DNA of 64,000 nt, taken from Apophysomyces variabilis. Its lineage: Eukaryota > Mucoromycota > Mucoromycetes > Mucorales > Mucoraceae. How positions within the stretch are numbered: position 1 is the stretch's first letter; each line of letters starts with the position of its first letter. Location: assembly GCA_002749535.1 (NCBI GenBank), contig MZZL01000136.1:345909-409908 (forward strand), given 5' to 3'. The notes under the pieces were generated by a model that was not told the DNA's origin, searched no databases, and worked only from the letters and a program-made list of their open reading frames with translations. A program made the translations under genes and the position numbers. Positions 9,248-20,155 of this stretch are shown here, piece after piece.

Positions 9248-12200
9248 GAAGAACGCAAAAGACAATTCCATGGTTCCTATTCCGTCACAACTGCAAAGGG
9301 GGGTCAGTTGTGCTCGCTCGATCAGAAATCCTCCCTTGAGGCGAGTATCTCAGACAAAACTCAGAAGGACAGCCTTGACTCTTCTATTAATAAAGATACT
9401 ATTTCTTCGTACGAATCTGTTATGCATGAAGATAAAGATGGGCGATGCATTGATTCTGATATGCCATTCTTGGAGCAACTACACTCTGCTATTGATATGG
9501 CACTGCCGTTATATGAAATAAAAATTGCGGGGCAGTCATTTCTAGCGCTTATCGACAGCGGGGCAGGCGCCAACTATATCTCGCCAGCAACTGCAAGTTT
9601 CGCTGACGCTTTGACCAAAATTACAAATCGTCAAGTGGAAATGGCTAACGGTCACTGCATAACCATCAACCAAAAAGCGAACATACCCATATCTCTGGGA
9701 GGCTATCAAACCCACATTGAGGCGTATGTCTTCCCAATGAAATTCGATCTAATTCTTAGGCGCACCTGGCTCCAAGCTATGAAACCAGTGCCTGATTGGA
9801 CTAATGATAGTTGGCGTTTCTCTTGCGACGGCCACAACTATGTGCTAAAGCTGCATAATCAACGCCCACATGGTTTACACTCAGACTACTTAATCTCTGC
9901 AAAACAGGCAGCGAAATACATAACAAAGCATCAAGCGGAATGTTATATGATACACGTTAAGGATAACTTGAAGGAATCAAGGGAGGAAGAGGACGCCTAT
10001 AGCCTCATGCGTGAATTTAGTGACGTCTTCAATGAAAATCCAGACGGCATTCTGCCTGACCGAGGAATACATCATGTCATAGATACAGGCGATGCCAAAC
10101 CAATCAATAGACCGCCATTTAAGATGAGCCTGGCAGAACTAGACGAATTGAAATGACAACTCAATGAACTTTTATCTCAAGGCCGTATTCGACCAAGCAC
10201 TTCCCCATGGGGTGCACCAGTTCTCTTCGTCAAGAAAAAAGATGGGTCTATGCGCATGTGCATTGACTACCAGGCGCTGAACAAAGTAACAATTCGTAAT
10301 GCCCATCCACTGCCAAGGATAGATGAATGTCTTGAGTGATTGCGCGGAGCTTCGTACTTTACAAGCTTAGATTTGAAGAGCGGGTACCATCAAGTTCACA
10401 TCAGCCCATCGGATATCCCAAAAACAGCGTTTAATACACGTTATGGCCAATATAAATTTTTGGTCTTACCCTTTGGTTTGACAAATGCGCCTCCCACATT
10501 CCAAAGTTTGATGAACAAAGTTCTTGGCGACTGCCTCGATGACTTTGCCATAGTCTATCTCGATGACATTCTCATCTTCAGTAAAACTGCGGAGGATCAT
10601 CAACAGCATGTGCGACATGTGCTTAACAAGCTACGGGAAGCTAAGCTAGTGGTCAACCCAAAAAAATGCGAATTCAACAAACGAAAATTAATCTTTGTAG
10701 GCTTCCAAGTATCAGCTGAGGGCATCCTTCCGGCACCTGACAAGGTCAAAGCTGTACAACAGTGGCCCACTCCGACCAATGTCCAGGAGGTCCGTCAATT
10801 TGTCGGCCTTGCCCAACACTATCGCCGTTTTATTCTTGGATTCGCTGGAATCACTGCCCCTCTGACTGACCTGACCTGTGGTGTGGGTTCGAAGAAACGT
10901 GCTATTATCTAGACCAAGGCATGTCAAGACAGTTTTGATATGTTAAAGGACAAACTATCTTCGGCACCTATACTTCAGGCGCCAGACATGACGAAGCCTT
11001 TCTGAATCAAGACAGATGCCTCTGATTTTGGCGTTGGAGGAGTTCTACTACAACAGGACCAGAAGGGACGTTGGAGGCCACTCGCATATGAATCTCGTAA
11101 GCTATCCAGTGTGGAGCGGCATTACCCTGCTCAAGAACGTGAACTTTTGGTGATTCTACATGCGTTGCAGACTTGGCATTGCCTGATTGACGGAAGACCA
11201 TACACTGTCTATACAGACCATATGCCTTTAAAATATATCCGTCAGCAAATGAAACCCACACCTCGTCTAGTTCGTTGGCTTTCTGAATTAGAACTCTACG
11301 ACCCAGATATTCAGTATAAACTAGGTAAGGATAACCATGTCCCAGACTTGCTCTCCTGACGTGACGGCCCTAGTTGTATGCCGGAAAATGACTCCATAGA
11401 ACCACAATACCTTTATGCCGCTCCCGTGATCCCTGACTCTGATTGGCCAAAGTACTATGCACACCCGACGGAGGAATGGCCCTCTGATCTCAAGGACCAG
11501 CTGAAAAAGGAACAAGCGCACTTCGTCGTATGCGATGGCAAGGTCTTTCGGCTCGTCATGATTGGTGATACTACCCATGAGATTCGCTACGCTTTATTCG
11601 CCAAACATGCTGACCTTGTGGCTAAATTTCATCAAGGTTTTGGCCATGCAGGTAATACCACAGTCTATGACCTTATGCGCAAGCGCTGGTGGTGGCCGTC
11701 TATGCATTCTGACATCCGCTCTTAGTTGAAGATCTGTCATCAATGCCAACTAGCCTCCAATGCTGATCACACGACCCACCATGCCCCTATGTGTCCGTTG
11801 CTGATTCTGTCTGCCTTTTCTAGGTGGCACCTGGATTTTATTGGCAAGCTCCCAGTGACAGCCAATGGTAACCGTTGGATTTTGGTTGCTGTTGACTATG
11901 CAACGAACTGGCCAATCGCTTGCGCTGTGCCTGAAGCAACCAGTGAAACCATTGCTGCATTCTTGTACGAGGAGATCATTATGCGCTTTGGGTGCCCTGA
12001 GGAGATACTCTCAGATCGTGGTACTAACTTTATGGCACAGATTTTGGCCCAGTACCTTGCCAAACTCAAGCTTCATCACTTGTTCACCTCAGCCTATCAT
12101 CCATGTACAAACGGCAAGTGTGAACGACTCAATGGAGTATTCAAGCAAATGCTTCGCAAGTACGTTAATGGTGCCATCCACCGCTGGGATGACTTTATCC

Positions 12201-12888
12201 ATACTGCTTTGTGGGCCTGCCATGTGAGAAAACATCGTACCACTGGATTTAGCCCCTTCTACCTCACCTATGGTCGCAAACTACGTCTGCCTGGCGATTC
12301 TCTACACCCACTAATCGCCAACACATCCTCCTATACCCCAACTGCTTGTGCCAACGCTACCCTCCCCTCGCTGCGCAAACTCCGTGATGCCCGTTCTCTC
12401 ACCGAATCTCATGCGCGTACTGTCAGTGAGCAAGACAAAGCCCGCTGGGATGCAGCCATCTGTGTCCAGGAATTTGCTATCAGTGATCACGTTCTTCTCA
12501 GACATGAACACCCTTACAGTTTGGGGTACAATTGGATGGGTCTGTACATAATCGTCGACAAGCACACCCCTGCTGGCATCTACAAACTCTGTTTAATCAA
12601 GGGTGAACCTTATCATTCTTGGGTCCATATCGACTGGTTAAAATATGCACGCTCCGAAAGTTTTGAGGTAACCTAGTACCATCCTGCGAACTCACGCTCC
12701 CAATGGCGTCACGATATGGAAGCTTCCTCTGCTGCCCCAGCTCCCTCTATGTCATTATTGCTCACAGACAATCAATGCTCTAGAGAGGGGGTATTATCAT
12801 CGCCTTTTGCATCGGACTTTACATTACCCTTTTCTCAGATTGACTCGATTCCTTCCAATCAAGAAGAACCTTCTAGCGACAATGTCTA
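9248..12888 (+). pseudogene. Gy3 pol: protease, RT, RNase H, integrase, in the gag frame
   Basis: The domains in order are retropepsin (LIDSGAGANYIS, near 9550), RT ([26 protein letters not shown], catalytic YLDD at 10556-10567), RNase H (KTDASDFGVGGVLL, YTDHMPLKYIRQ) and integrase. The integrase has a zinc-binding H..H..CHQC region near 11640-11760, then catalytic D (HLDFIGKL), D (ILSDRGTNF) and E (GKCERLNG). All three acidic residues and the RT YLDD are intact. In-frame stops near 10154, 10337, 10910, 11003, 11357, 11723 and 12674 sit at codons where Gy2 mostly has Arg, Gln or Trp. The frame does not end with the integrase but continues through a Ser/Pro-rich tail into the 3' LTR and stops at 12888. 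Confidence 0.93.
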
Positions 12889-13128
12889 GTGATCTGATTT
12901 AGCCAGATATCTGAAACATTTCCAGAGAATTCTTTTATGCCCAGACTACTTCGGATATCTTAGGAATGAAAAGATATAAATAAGAGTCAAATCACAAATA
13001 AAGGACATCATCTTTTTCTTCTGTCATATTTTATTCATTGATATTCTATTGTTGACACCTTGTGGGCTGCCTAATCGATTTTACCAATTAAATAATCAGG
13101 AATCAGCCTAGCAACTGCGACAACGACA
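12795..13128 (+). repeat. 3' LTR of Gy3
   Basis: Matches 8025-8358 with about 12 transitions. Its first bases are TATCATCG against TGTCGTCG in the 5' copy, so both terminal G-to-A changes would damage the integrase recognition end. It is preceded by the purine tract at 12782-12794. Confidence 0.93.
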
Positions 13129-13156
13129 CATGACACACACAAAAAACAAAATATTT

Positions 13157-13227
13157 TCCCCATCGGGGAATCGAACCCCGGCCACGTCGGTGAGAGCGAC
13201 GGATCCTAACCACTGGACCAATGAGGA
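13157..13227 (-). tRNA. tRNA-Glu (anticodon CTC)
   Basis: The 71 nt minus-strand sequence folds as a full cloverleaf. The acceptor is TCCTCAT with ATGGGGA, the D arm GTCC/GGAT, the anticodon stem CGTCG/CGACG with loop CTCTCAC (anticodon CTC, reads GAG), and the T arm CGGGG/CCCCG with loop TTCGATT. Internal A and B boxes for RNA polymerase III are present, there is no intron, and a T-rich terminator (TTTTGTTTTTT) follows on the minus strand. It decodes Glu during translation. It is the only host gene I can support here, and the Gypsy elements lie directly beside it. Confidence 0.95.
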
Positions 13228-13238
13228 TATTCTGCTCT

Positions 13239-13430
13239 TGTCGAGATTCTTGCACTATTTTCCCTAGTTGTCTTGCTTCTGTCCAAACAATAATAATATT
13301 TAGAATGCTCAAACTAGCCTTGTCAAAAGCAAAGAATAAAAGATAACTCTTGAATTACTGATTGATTTCTTCGTTGTCCTTTATTGAATGTTATTCTAAT
13401 GATATTTATATTTTATAAAACAAAATATAT
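13239..13430 (-). repeat. Possible decayed LTR end upstream of the tRNA gene
   Basis: On the minus strand a TATAAATATC box, an AATAAA and an end TCTCGACA follow in the order of the nearby LTRs, which end in CGACA. The end lies 11 bp from the first base of the tRNA, where Ty3 of yeast typically inserts. No partner, primer site or TG start was found, so this may be chance. The A+T-rich stretch 13430-13600 holds nothing I recognise. Confidence 0.35.
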
Positions 13431-13609
13431 TAAAAAAAATATAATCTATATATAATACTTTTACTAGAAAATATTAAGAATATCTATTTTAATTTGTATA
13501 TATGATATTTCTAGAATGTTTAAATAGTATTTATAATAATCTTTCAGATTACATACTTATAATAATAGTTTTTTAGTAACTAGAATTAGTCAATTTAAAT
13601 TTTTTTTTT

Positions 13610-13945
13610 CAGTAGTAATATATTACTTACTATAATAATAAGATTTATTTAAAGTAGTAAAAGTTTATTAAAAATAAGGAAAGGTTTACTTAAAGTAGTG
13701 AAAGTTTACTAAAAATAGGGAAAGATTTATTTAAAATAAGGAAAATTTACTAAAAATAAAAAAGCATTTACTTAAAATAATGAAACTCTACTAAAAGTAG
13801 GAAAAGGTTCACTTAAAGTAGTGAAAGTTCATTAAAAGTAGGGAAGATTTACTAAAAATAAGAAAGATCTATTAAAAGTAGTAAAAGTTCACTAAAAATA
13901 GGAAAGCACTCATTTAAAGTAGTAGAACTTCACTGATATTAAGGA
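13610..13945 (+). repeat. Degenerate subterminal repeat array, left end of CACTA-2
   Basis: About ten imperfect units of roughly 30-40 bp contain AAAGTAGTGAAAGTT and CTAAAAATAGGGAAAG. The same words occur in inverse orientation near the right end (44395-44620). In CACTA elements such arrays bind the element's own DNA-binding protein; that role is inferred here. Confidence 0.7.
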
Positions 13946-14519
13946 TCTTTAATAATGTTTGCAAAGTTATTTAAAAGACTATATATTTATATGATAGATG
14001 ATAACTCAATTAGTTGAAAGCATTACTCTTTTCCTTTTTGATCTAGATTTGATATATATAAAAACTAAACTTGGCTCACTTCTGTTTTTACAGATATTAT
14101 ATACTCTCAACATCAGTAGCTAGCTACTGATAGTAACCTTTTGCAGAAAATAACTGATAAGCTGATAACTATAGTTAACTTTAGTATACTATATATACCA
14201 ATACTGTATAAAATTCTCTAAAATGATAATATTGACAAATTATAGTTAAAGCAAATGTACTAATTACTAAGACTTAAAATGATAACAAGCAGTTTTGTCA
14301 AAAGTAAATTTTATAAAATAAAGATATTCAAGCAATGTCTAATCTATAAATTCTATACAGTGAAGAAAAATAAAGAAGAGAAATAGAAATTTTTGAGAGT
14401 TAGGAAAAGGACAGCAAATAAAAAAAGTAAACAAGGAAAAACAAAACAAAAGACCTAAAAGGGGAGAAGAGAGTAAAAACATAGAAATATAGAAAAAAAA
14501 GTGACTACTCTAAAGAAGC

Positions 14520-14795
14520 AAGGTTTCTAGACTTGACTGTCTAGTTTATCTTGCCATAAGGCCAAATGATATAGAAGTAGTTATTCAAATCAAGGCTTTA
14601 CACCAGTCTAGCTGTGCTTGTCAATCTATCAATATCAATTACTCTCAAGACCCCTCTGTCAGATATAGTTCTGAAAAGTACTAAGAAGTGATTGCTTTGC
14701 TAATTTATATTCTTATAGAAATAGACAACTGCAACAATTTATCTGTCTCCCTAATACTAGTAGTATACATAGAATTAAGTCTTCCTAAGGAATAT
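14520..14795 (-). pseudogene. CACTA-2 Tnp2-like transposase, C-terminal remnant
   Basis: Translated on the minus strand, a piece with YFYIIWPYGKIN matches the C-terminal RNKGYIIWPGMTR of the CACTA-1 transposase at 26960-27160. The frame is broken by stops. The fragment is cut off at 14795 by hAT-1. Placing it as the continuation of 38241-39965 is an inference from order and strand. The sequence 13946-14519 is A+T-rich and shows no recognisable gene. Confidence 0.6.
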
Positions 14796-15328
14796 TTCAT
14801 GAATAGGGATCGTCAAAAATCTGTGATCCATTTATCTGATCTGATCTATATCCGTTTAAGTCGGATATGGATCGCTAGTTTTGAATTCATTTTATAAATG
14901 GATCAGATTGCTTCAATCCAATCTAATCTATTTAATCCATTTAATATCATTTGGCTTTTTTCAAAGGATTTTTCATCATATATATAAGAAACAAGAAATA
15001 ATCTGATAGTTGAACAATAATACAATGACGTTTACCTTGTGTTGAATAAGTTTATTATTAGCAGCCTCTATTTAAGTGTTGGTTGCACTATTCTTGATTG
15101 TATGAATATAAACGTTGCACATTATGAATGAGTAATTACATAGTGTATACAATGTAAAAAAGCAACAAAAGGTTAATAAAAAAAGCGTTGTCAGGGGCTT
15201 CAGAAAATATAGATCAAGTTGACTGTAGTTGTTTTTACTGAATGGAATGATGAGTCTATAAAGTACTATATAAAGCATAGCTCAGTTAATAAACAGAAAG
15301 TAAATTGCAAGAAAACATACTAGTAAAG

Positions 15329-15545
15329 GCGCAGTAGTATTAAGCAGAGGTAGAATGGCAGGAAAAAAAAGATGGTGGTCAATGTAAGTGCGCAGTACTA
15401 TTAAGCAGAGGTGGAATGGCAGAAAAAAAGATAGTGGTCAATGTAAGAGCGCAGTATTATTAAGCAGAGGTAGAATGGCAGAAAAAAAGATGGTGGTCAA
15501 CGTAAATGCACAGTATTATTAAGCAGAAGTGGAATGGCAGAAATA
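15329..15545 (+). repeat. Tandem repeat in hAT-1, 59-61 bp unit, about 3.6 copies
   Basis: Units start at 15329, 15390, 15449 and 15508. The shared core is GCGCAGTATTATTAAGCAGA, then GGTRGAATGGCAG and an A run. It lies in the left non-coding part of hAT-1. Confidence 0.92.
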
Positions 15546-15712
15546 AGCATGATTGAAGAATGGCAATAGAAATTTGGAAACAGTAACTTAATGAAGACAA
15601 GAACTCTTCAGTTTATTGATTTTGCAATGCAGAAATGAATAATTCTAAGCTTGTTTAAAACTTACCTTATCCCTACTGTGCAAAGCATATGTAAAAGAAA
15701 AAGTAGTTGCCA

Positions 15713-15795
15713 TAGTAAAAGCTTACATAACCTAAGTCATCGCAGTAAAAGCTTACATAACCCATGTTGTCAAAGTAAAAGCTTATATAAAAACT
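15713..15795 (+). repeat. Tandem repeat in hAT-1, about 33 bp unit, 3 copies
   Basis: The core AGTAAAAGCTTACATAACC recurs three times with slight changes, about 110 bp upstream of the transposase start, so it may be in the promoter region. Confidence 0.8.
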
Positions 15796-15904
15796 AACAG
15801 CTTCCCCTAAATCCAAGATACTGCAGCAAAACACTATAAATACCTGTCTTGTTATGAATCGTTTTTTATCTGAACATATTCTTCTCGTTTATATTATCTT
15901 TGCT

Positions 15905-18164
15905 ATGCAGTTCTCAGTCACTGAATCTTCAATAAGCACTCAGGAGAGACAATCCTATGATACTTTTGTAGGCTTAAAATATATATGATTGTATCTAACC
16001 TTTTCTAGGAATTATCCTCTTTGGTTATATCTAATGTGGAAGACAATAAATCCACTACCAGTTTTTCACAGCAAGAATCGTATATGTCTCTTGTTGCAGA
16101 ACCAAGCAATGATGATCTTTTAAAACAAGGATTATCAATTGGCTTGTCCAACAAAAAGCAAAAGTCTGCTACCAGTTAGATATTCTTGAATGGCTAGGCA
16201 ACTTGACAAAATGTAAACGGTGCTAGTACAATTGCTTGCAACTTTACAAGTCCTCGTGGTGTAAAATGCCAATGGATTTACATCAGTTCTACTAGCTCCA
16301 TTGGAAATATACTCAAGCATCTTCAATCTAAACATAAAATTACCAAGGATTCTCCTGCCGCCACCTCTGACAACACTTTCCTTACTGCTGGGCCAATAGA
16401 TAGGTTCATTTCAACCATTGATAGAAAGCATATAAACCAAACGTTCAGCAAAGAAAAATTCCATGAGCTCCTTCTTGCTGATGTAATTACTACTGCATCT
16501 CCATATACATCTGTTGAAAGAAAAACATTGCAGGAATTGATATACTTTGCATATAATGTACCAGATCTCACAAGTCTAAAGCTACCTAGTTCAATGACCA
16601 TCAAGCGTGATTTGGAAAAATCTTATCAAAGATATGAACAAGAAATTGCAACCTTGCTACAAAAGCAACCTTACCTTTGCTATACCATAGATGGTTGGAC
16701 TAGTGACATGAAAGATGCATTTCTTGGGATAACCATACACTGGATCGACAAGACTGGATATAGCAATCAGTTGTCATTAGTTTTGAACCGCTTTATAGAC
16801 CCCATTCTGCGGTGAACATGGCAGAAATGATGATAGATGTGTTGTGTAAATATGATCTTACATCCAAGCCATTCTTCTTGACGACGGATAATGCATCCAA
16901 TATGACGGCACTTGCAAGGGAACTAGAGCAGATGGTGGGAAGTAAAGTCTTTGCAGCAAAAGACAACTATATCCCATGTATGGGTCACACTTTCAACTTG
17001 GCTGTCCAGGCAATTCTACATGATAGTTTGCATGCAGAGGCATTGGAAGAGAAGGAAGGCAATCTGACAGATAATATGGAACAAGATGTTGAGCACTGTC
17101 CTGATGAAAGTGTTAGTAAGGATCATATTATCCAGAAATACACTATGACTAATAGTTCTCCTTACCAGGTGGTATCATTAGATGATTGCGTCAAGGCATT
17201 ATTAAAATTCGAGCATTACCACAAAGACGGGCATTGTACAAGTGATTCTGTGATTCAAACGATGTGGGCAACAAGGAATTGATTGTTGATGTCAGAACGC
17301 GATAAAACTCTACTCTTGAAATGCTCAAGAGAGTATATAAACAGCAAGAAGCATACAATGCCACTTGTCATTCAATACAAGAGCTTTCTGAATATGCGCT
17401 TTCTACAAATGATTGGTTGCAAGTTATTGAAGTGAAAACCCTTTTATCTGGCTTTGATACATTTACTGCCCTGCTTTCTAGTTCAAAATACCCATCAATC
17501 AACGCTTCCATGATTGCATACAACTGGCTCTTCGATTACATTGAGGACTATAGAGAAAAGAAAATTGAAGTAAGTATTTGTGAAAACCTATGGTTCAATA
17601 TAATACTTACTTTCAATACCATAGTCCTTTTCTGAAATCGCTCTTGCTGCTGAACATGCCTATGACAAATTGAAAAAGTATTACAGTCATGCAATTGTAC
17701 CCATCTATTCCATTGCCACTGCTTTGGATCCTCGGGCAAAGTACGGATGGTGGGAAGAGGTGTCATAGCCAGCTGAATGGATAGGCCAAGCAAGGGATGC
17801 AGTTGAACAAGTGTGGGCAGATGAATTTTGACCAACAGCTGCAATGGTTGCAAATGAAGAAAGCAGTAAAGTACAACTCTTCAAATTGATACCACCTAGG
17901 GATCAACTGACTGATTACATTGCAGAGCCATGAACTGATGGAAGCATGGACGTTTTGGAGTACTGGAGAAGTCACAGTGGGCAATGGCAACAGTTGTCGC
18001 AAATAACGTTGAGGTATCTGGCAGTTCTTGCAAGTTCAGTTCCTTGTGAGCGTTGCTTTTCATGAGCAAAGTTCTTTATCCCACCAGAGTGCAATTGGCT
18101 GTTGCTGGAGTCGTTGAAACAGTCAGTTCTCTTTGATTCATGGAGAAAGTTTTTAGATTGTTAG
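15905..18164 (+). pseudogene. hAT-1 transposase (BED zinc finger, RNase H-like core, hAT dimerisation domain)
   Basis: The start ATG is at 15905. Intron 1 is 15968-16008 and a later intron is 17570-17624. An N-terminal BED-type zinc finger has ACNFTSPRGVKCQW and ILKHLQSKHKI (near 16230-16340). The core follows with CYTIDGWTSDMKDAFLGITIHWID (first Asp), FFLTTDNASNMTAL (second Asp) and a GHTFNLAVQA helix. The C-terminal dimerisation domain has RYLAVLASSVPCERCFS and ECNWLLLESLKQSVLFDSW. Stops at several points (in the zinc finger, near 17310, 17768, 17830, 17932 and 18062), plus a frameshift near 16813, make it inactive. It would cut and paste its own element. Confidence 0.9.
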
Positions 18165-18994
18165 AGGAAAGAAGAGCAGGAAAAGAGTGAATGGAAAAAA
18201 TAGAGAGAGCAAAAAAAAGTTTTTTTATGAAATAAAGCCACTGCTTCCCCAAAATACACGTCTCTTTTTTTTTTGTTCAAACGTATTCACTTTCCCTTTG
18301 CTTTTATAACCTCTTCTCTATTAGGATTCTGACGATTATTTTTACTATATCTCAACATCTGCTGTTATATGACATCATATGAGGAATGTTCCTTTTACTC
18401 ATCTGCTTCTTACTTTGTCCTTATATCTTTCTTTTACTATTAGAAAATAAAGTGACTCACGCACCAAAGCTTTTTATCACACTGTACCCTTCAGGCCACA
18501 AATATAAACTTTATAACCAAGTGATGAGTACTGCTTTTACATGTCTTTCTACAATTCAGAAAAAAAAAGCAGCGCACTTTAGGCGTTTATATTATACTCT
18601 TTAGCTATTACGATTAGCAATTAGTTACTACTACCACTTTTTTCTTTTATTCTTAGTTTGATCATTGGAAAAAATTATCATACCTTTGTATGCACCATGA
18701 CATGATTCCATCTGTAACATCAGCGATCTCATCTTGCATTCAGATTCTGTTACAATCCATTATTGTCCCTTTCTAAAACATTTTTCTTTTATTATACATA
18801 CGTTTACCAATGGATAAAGCACAAATTGATGCTAGACTCTTATGCCTTATAATTCTTACATATTATTGGTCTATCTGTATCTGATCCATCAATCTGTCAG
18901 ATATATATAGATCAGATACAGATCATCTGTTTATAAATAGATTGGATTCAGATAGGGGGTCAATCTAATCTGTATCCGACTTTGATGATCTCTA

Positions 18995-19440
18995 CTCATG
19001 AATCTCATAGCCAGCATTGCTAAGACAATCAAGTTTAGATTTATAAATTGCTCATTTAATAACATACAACTAAAACTTACATTATCCTGGTAATTTCATA
19101 TAATGCTAATAAATTGTATCAGCTAGAGTCATAGTGATTATTATGAAGCTTGCTAAAATAAACACAACTGTCCTTCCATATATGGCCTGACATAAGAAAC
19201 TGGAAATGCAGTTCTAGAATAATGTTGCAGGAAATTGCTGCAGATGTGAATTTGCCTTAGCTGATCCAGAAAGCAGTGAGTAGATTGTAAAATATATGCC
19301 TGTTAACACCAATGGCTCCTTGGAAGTTTTGTATATTAGTTTCTTTATGGTAAGGCTTCCAGATTTAAGGTTCAGTTGAACCTAGTCTTGCAGCAAGATA
19401 TAAGAGCTCATTATATGCTACAGTTTCCTACAGTTGTAGA
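18995..19440 (-). pseudogene. CACTA-2 segment between hAT-1 and hAT-2, with a piece of the Tnp2-like gene
   Basis: On the minus strand, the bases just below 19440 continue the reading frame of the 38241-38500 fragment once hAT-2 is removed: ...KRVHLQL, stop, ETVAYNELLYLAARLG. The rest of this 446 bp piece shows no clear protein match by eye. Both hAT target-site duplications (18995-19002 and 19433-19440) lie in it. Confidence 0.55.
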
Positions 19441-20155
19441 TAGAGATTGTCAAAACCAGATATGGATCAGATCATACTCTCATCTATATCCAATCCATTT
19501 TAAATCAGATTGAATACAAATGATCTGTCTTTCAAAAAATGGATCACAGATCAGATTCATAGATTAAATGGATCAACCAATAATAAGGCAAGTATAGACA
19601 CAGTCTGGATAAATATAAGATTAAAAATGAAGCTAAAGGCCAAACCCTATTATTTATTGTACAAGAGTATATTCAAACTGTCATGTTAAGCAGCAGATAA
19701 AAGAAAGGGCTCATTGCAACAAATTTGCAAATGGTTATAGTATAGGAGAAATGTCAAAGTTAGATTGTGTTCAGAATTGTAATTAAGCTGTGGGTAAATA
19801 TTAAACAGAAGAAATGGAAACTGATATAAAACATAGATAAGGTAATCTCAATTGTAATGAAATTTGTGAGTTTTATTTATAAAGTAAATGGCTGCCAGAT
19901 TTAAGTTTTTTTCTAGGAGGTTGAAGCAGCAATGTCTATATAAGTGGAATGCAATGGGTGAGTTAAGGCATGTAAAAATTGCAGAAAGCTAAAGTGTTGT
20001 TATGCCAATATTAAAAAAATTCTAACAGGTTAAAGCACTGTATAAGTAGAAAAGTTATAAAGTCAGAGAAAAGGCAAAAGCACTAAAAAGCAAGCACACA
20101 TAATCTGTTTGAGACTGTGAAAAAATACATTTTTTATTTGCTGTCTAAAAAAAAG

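Larger units (their letters stand above)
8025..13128 (+). mobile_element. Gy3: complete Ty3/Gypsy LTR retrotransposon between Gy2 and the tRNA-Glu gene
   Basis: Two 334 bp LTRs (8025-8358 and 12795-13128) flank one gag-pol frame. The target-site duplication is CATG (8021-8024 and 13129-13132). A primer-binding site (8361-8371) and purine tract (12782-12794, AGAGAGGGGGTAT) are in place. LTRs differ at about 12 positions, all transitions. No chromodomain is present. The proteins are close to those of Gy2, but the LTR sequence differs. The 3' LTR ends 28 bp from the 3' end of the tRNA-Glu gene. Confidence 0.95.
14804..18994 (+). mobile_element. hAT-1: complete hAT transposon
   Basis: Terminal inverted repeats TAGGGATCGTCAAA (left) and TAGAGATCATCAAA (right, read inward) are flanked by an 8 bp duplication, TTCATGAA (14796-14803) and CTCATGAA (18995-19002), with one transition. 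The 4191 bp body holds a plus-strand transposase gene. Both subterminal regions are crowded with GATCAGAT/ATCTGATC words. It belongs to the same family as hAT-2. Confidence 0.93.

Noticed and set aside
13610..13945. Regularly spaced short repeats could be a CRISPR-like array.
   Set aside because: Units are degenerate, not separated by unique spacers, and the context is eukaryotic. They match inverted copies near the other end of CACTA-2.
15329..15545. Repeats with similar spacing in hAT-1 as a CRISPR-like array.
   Set aside because: The whole 59-61 bp unit repeats, so it is a plain tandem repeat without spacers.
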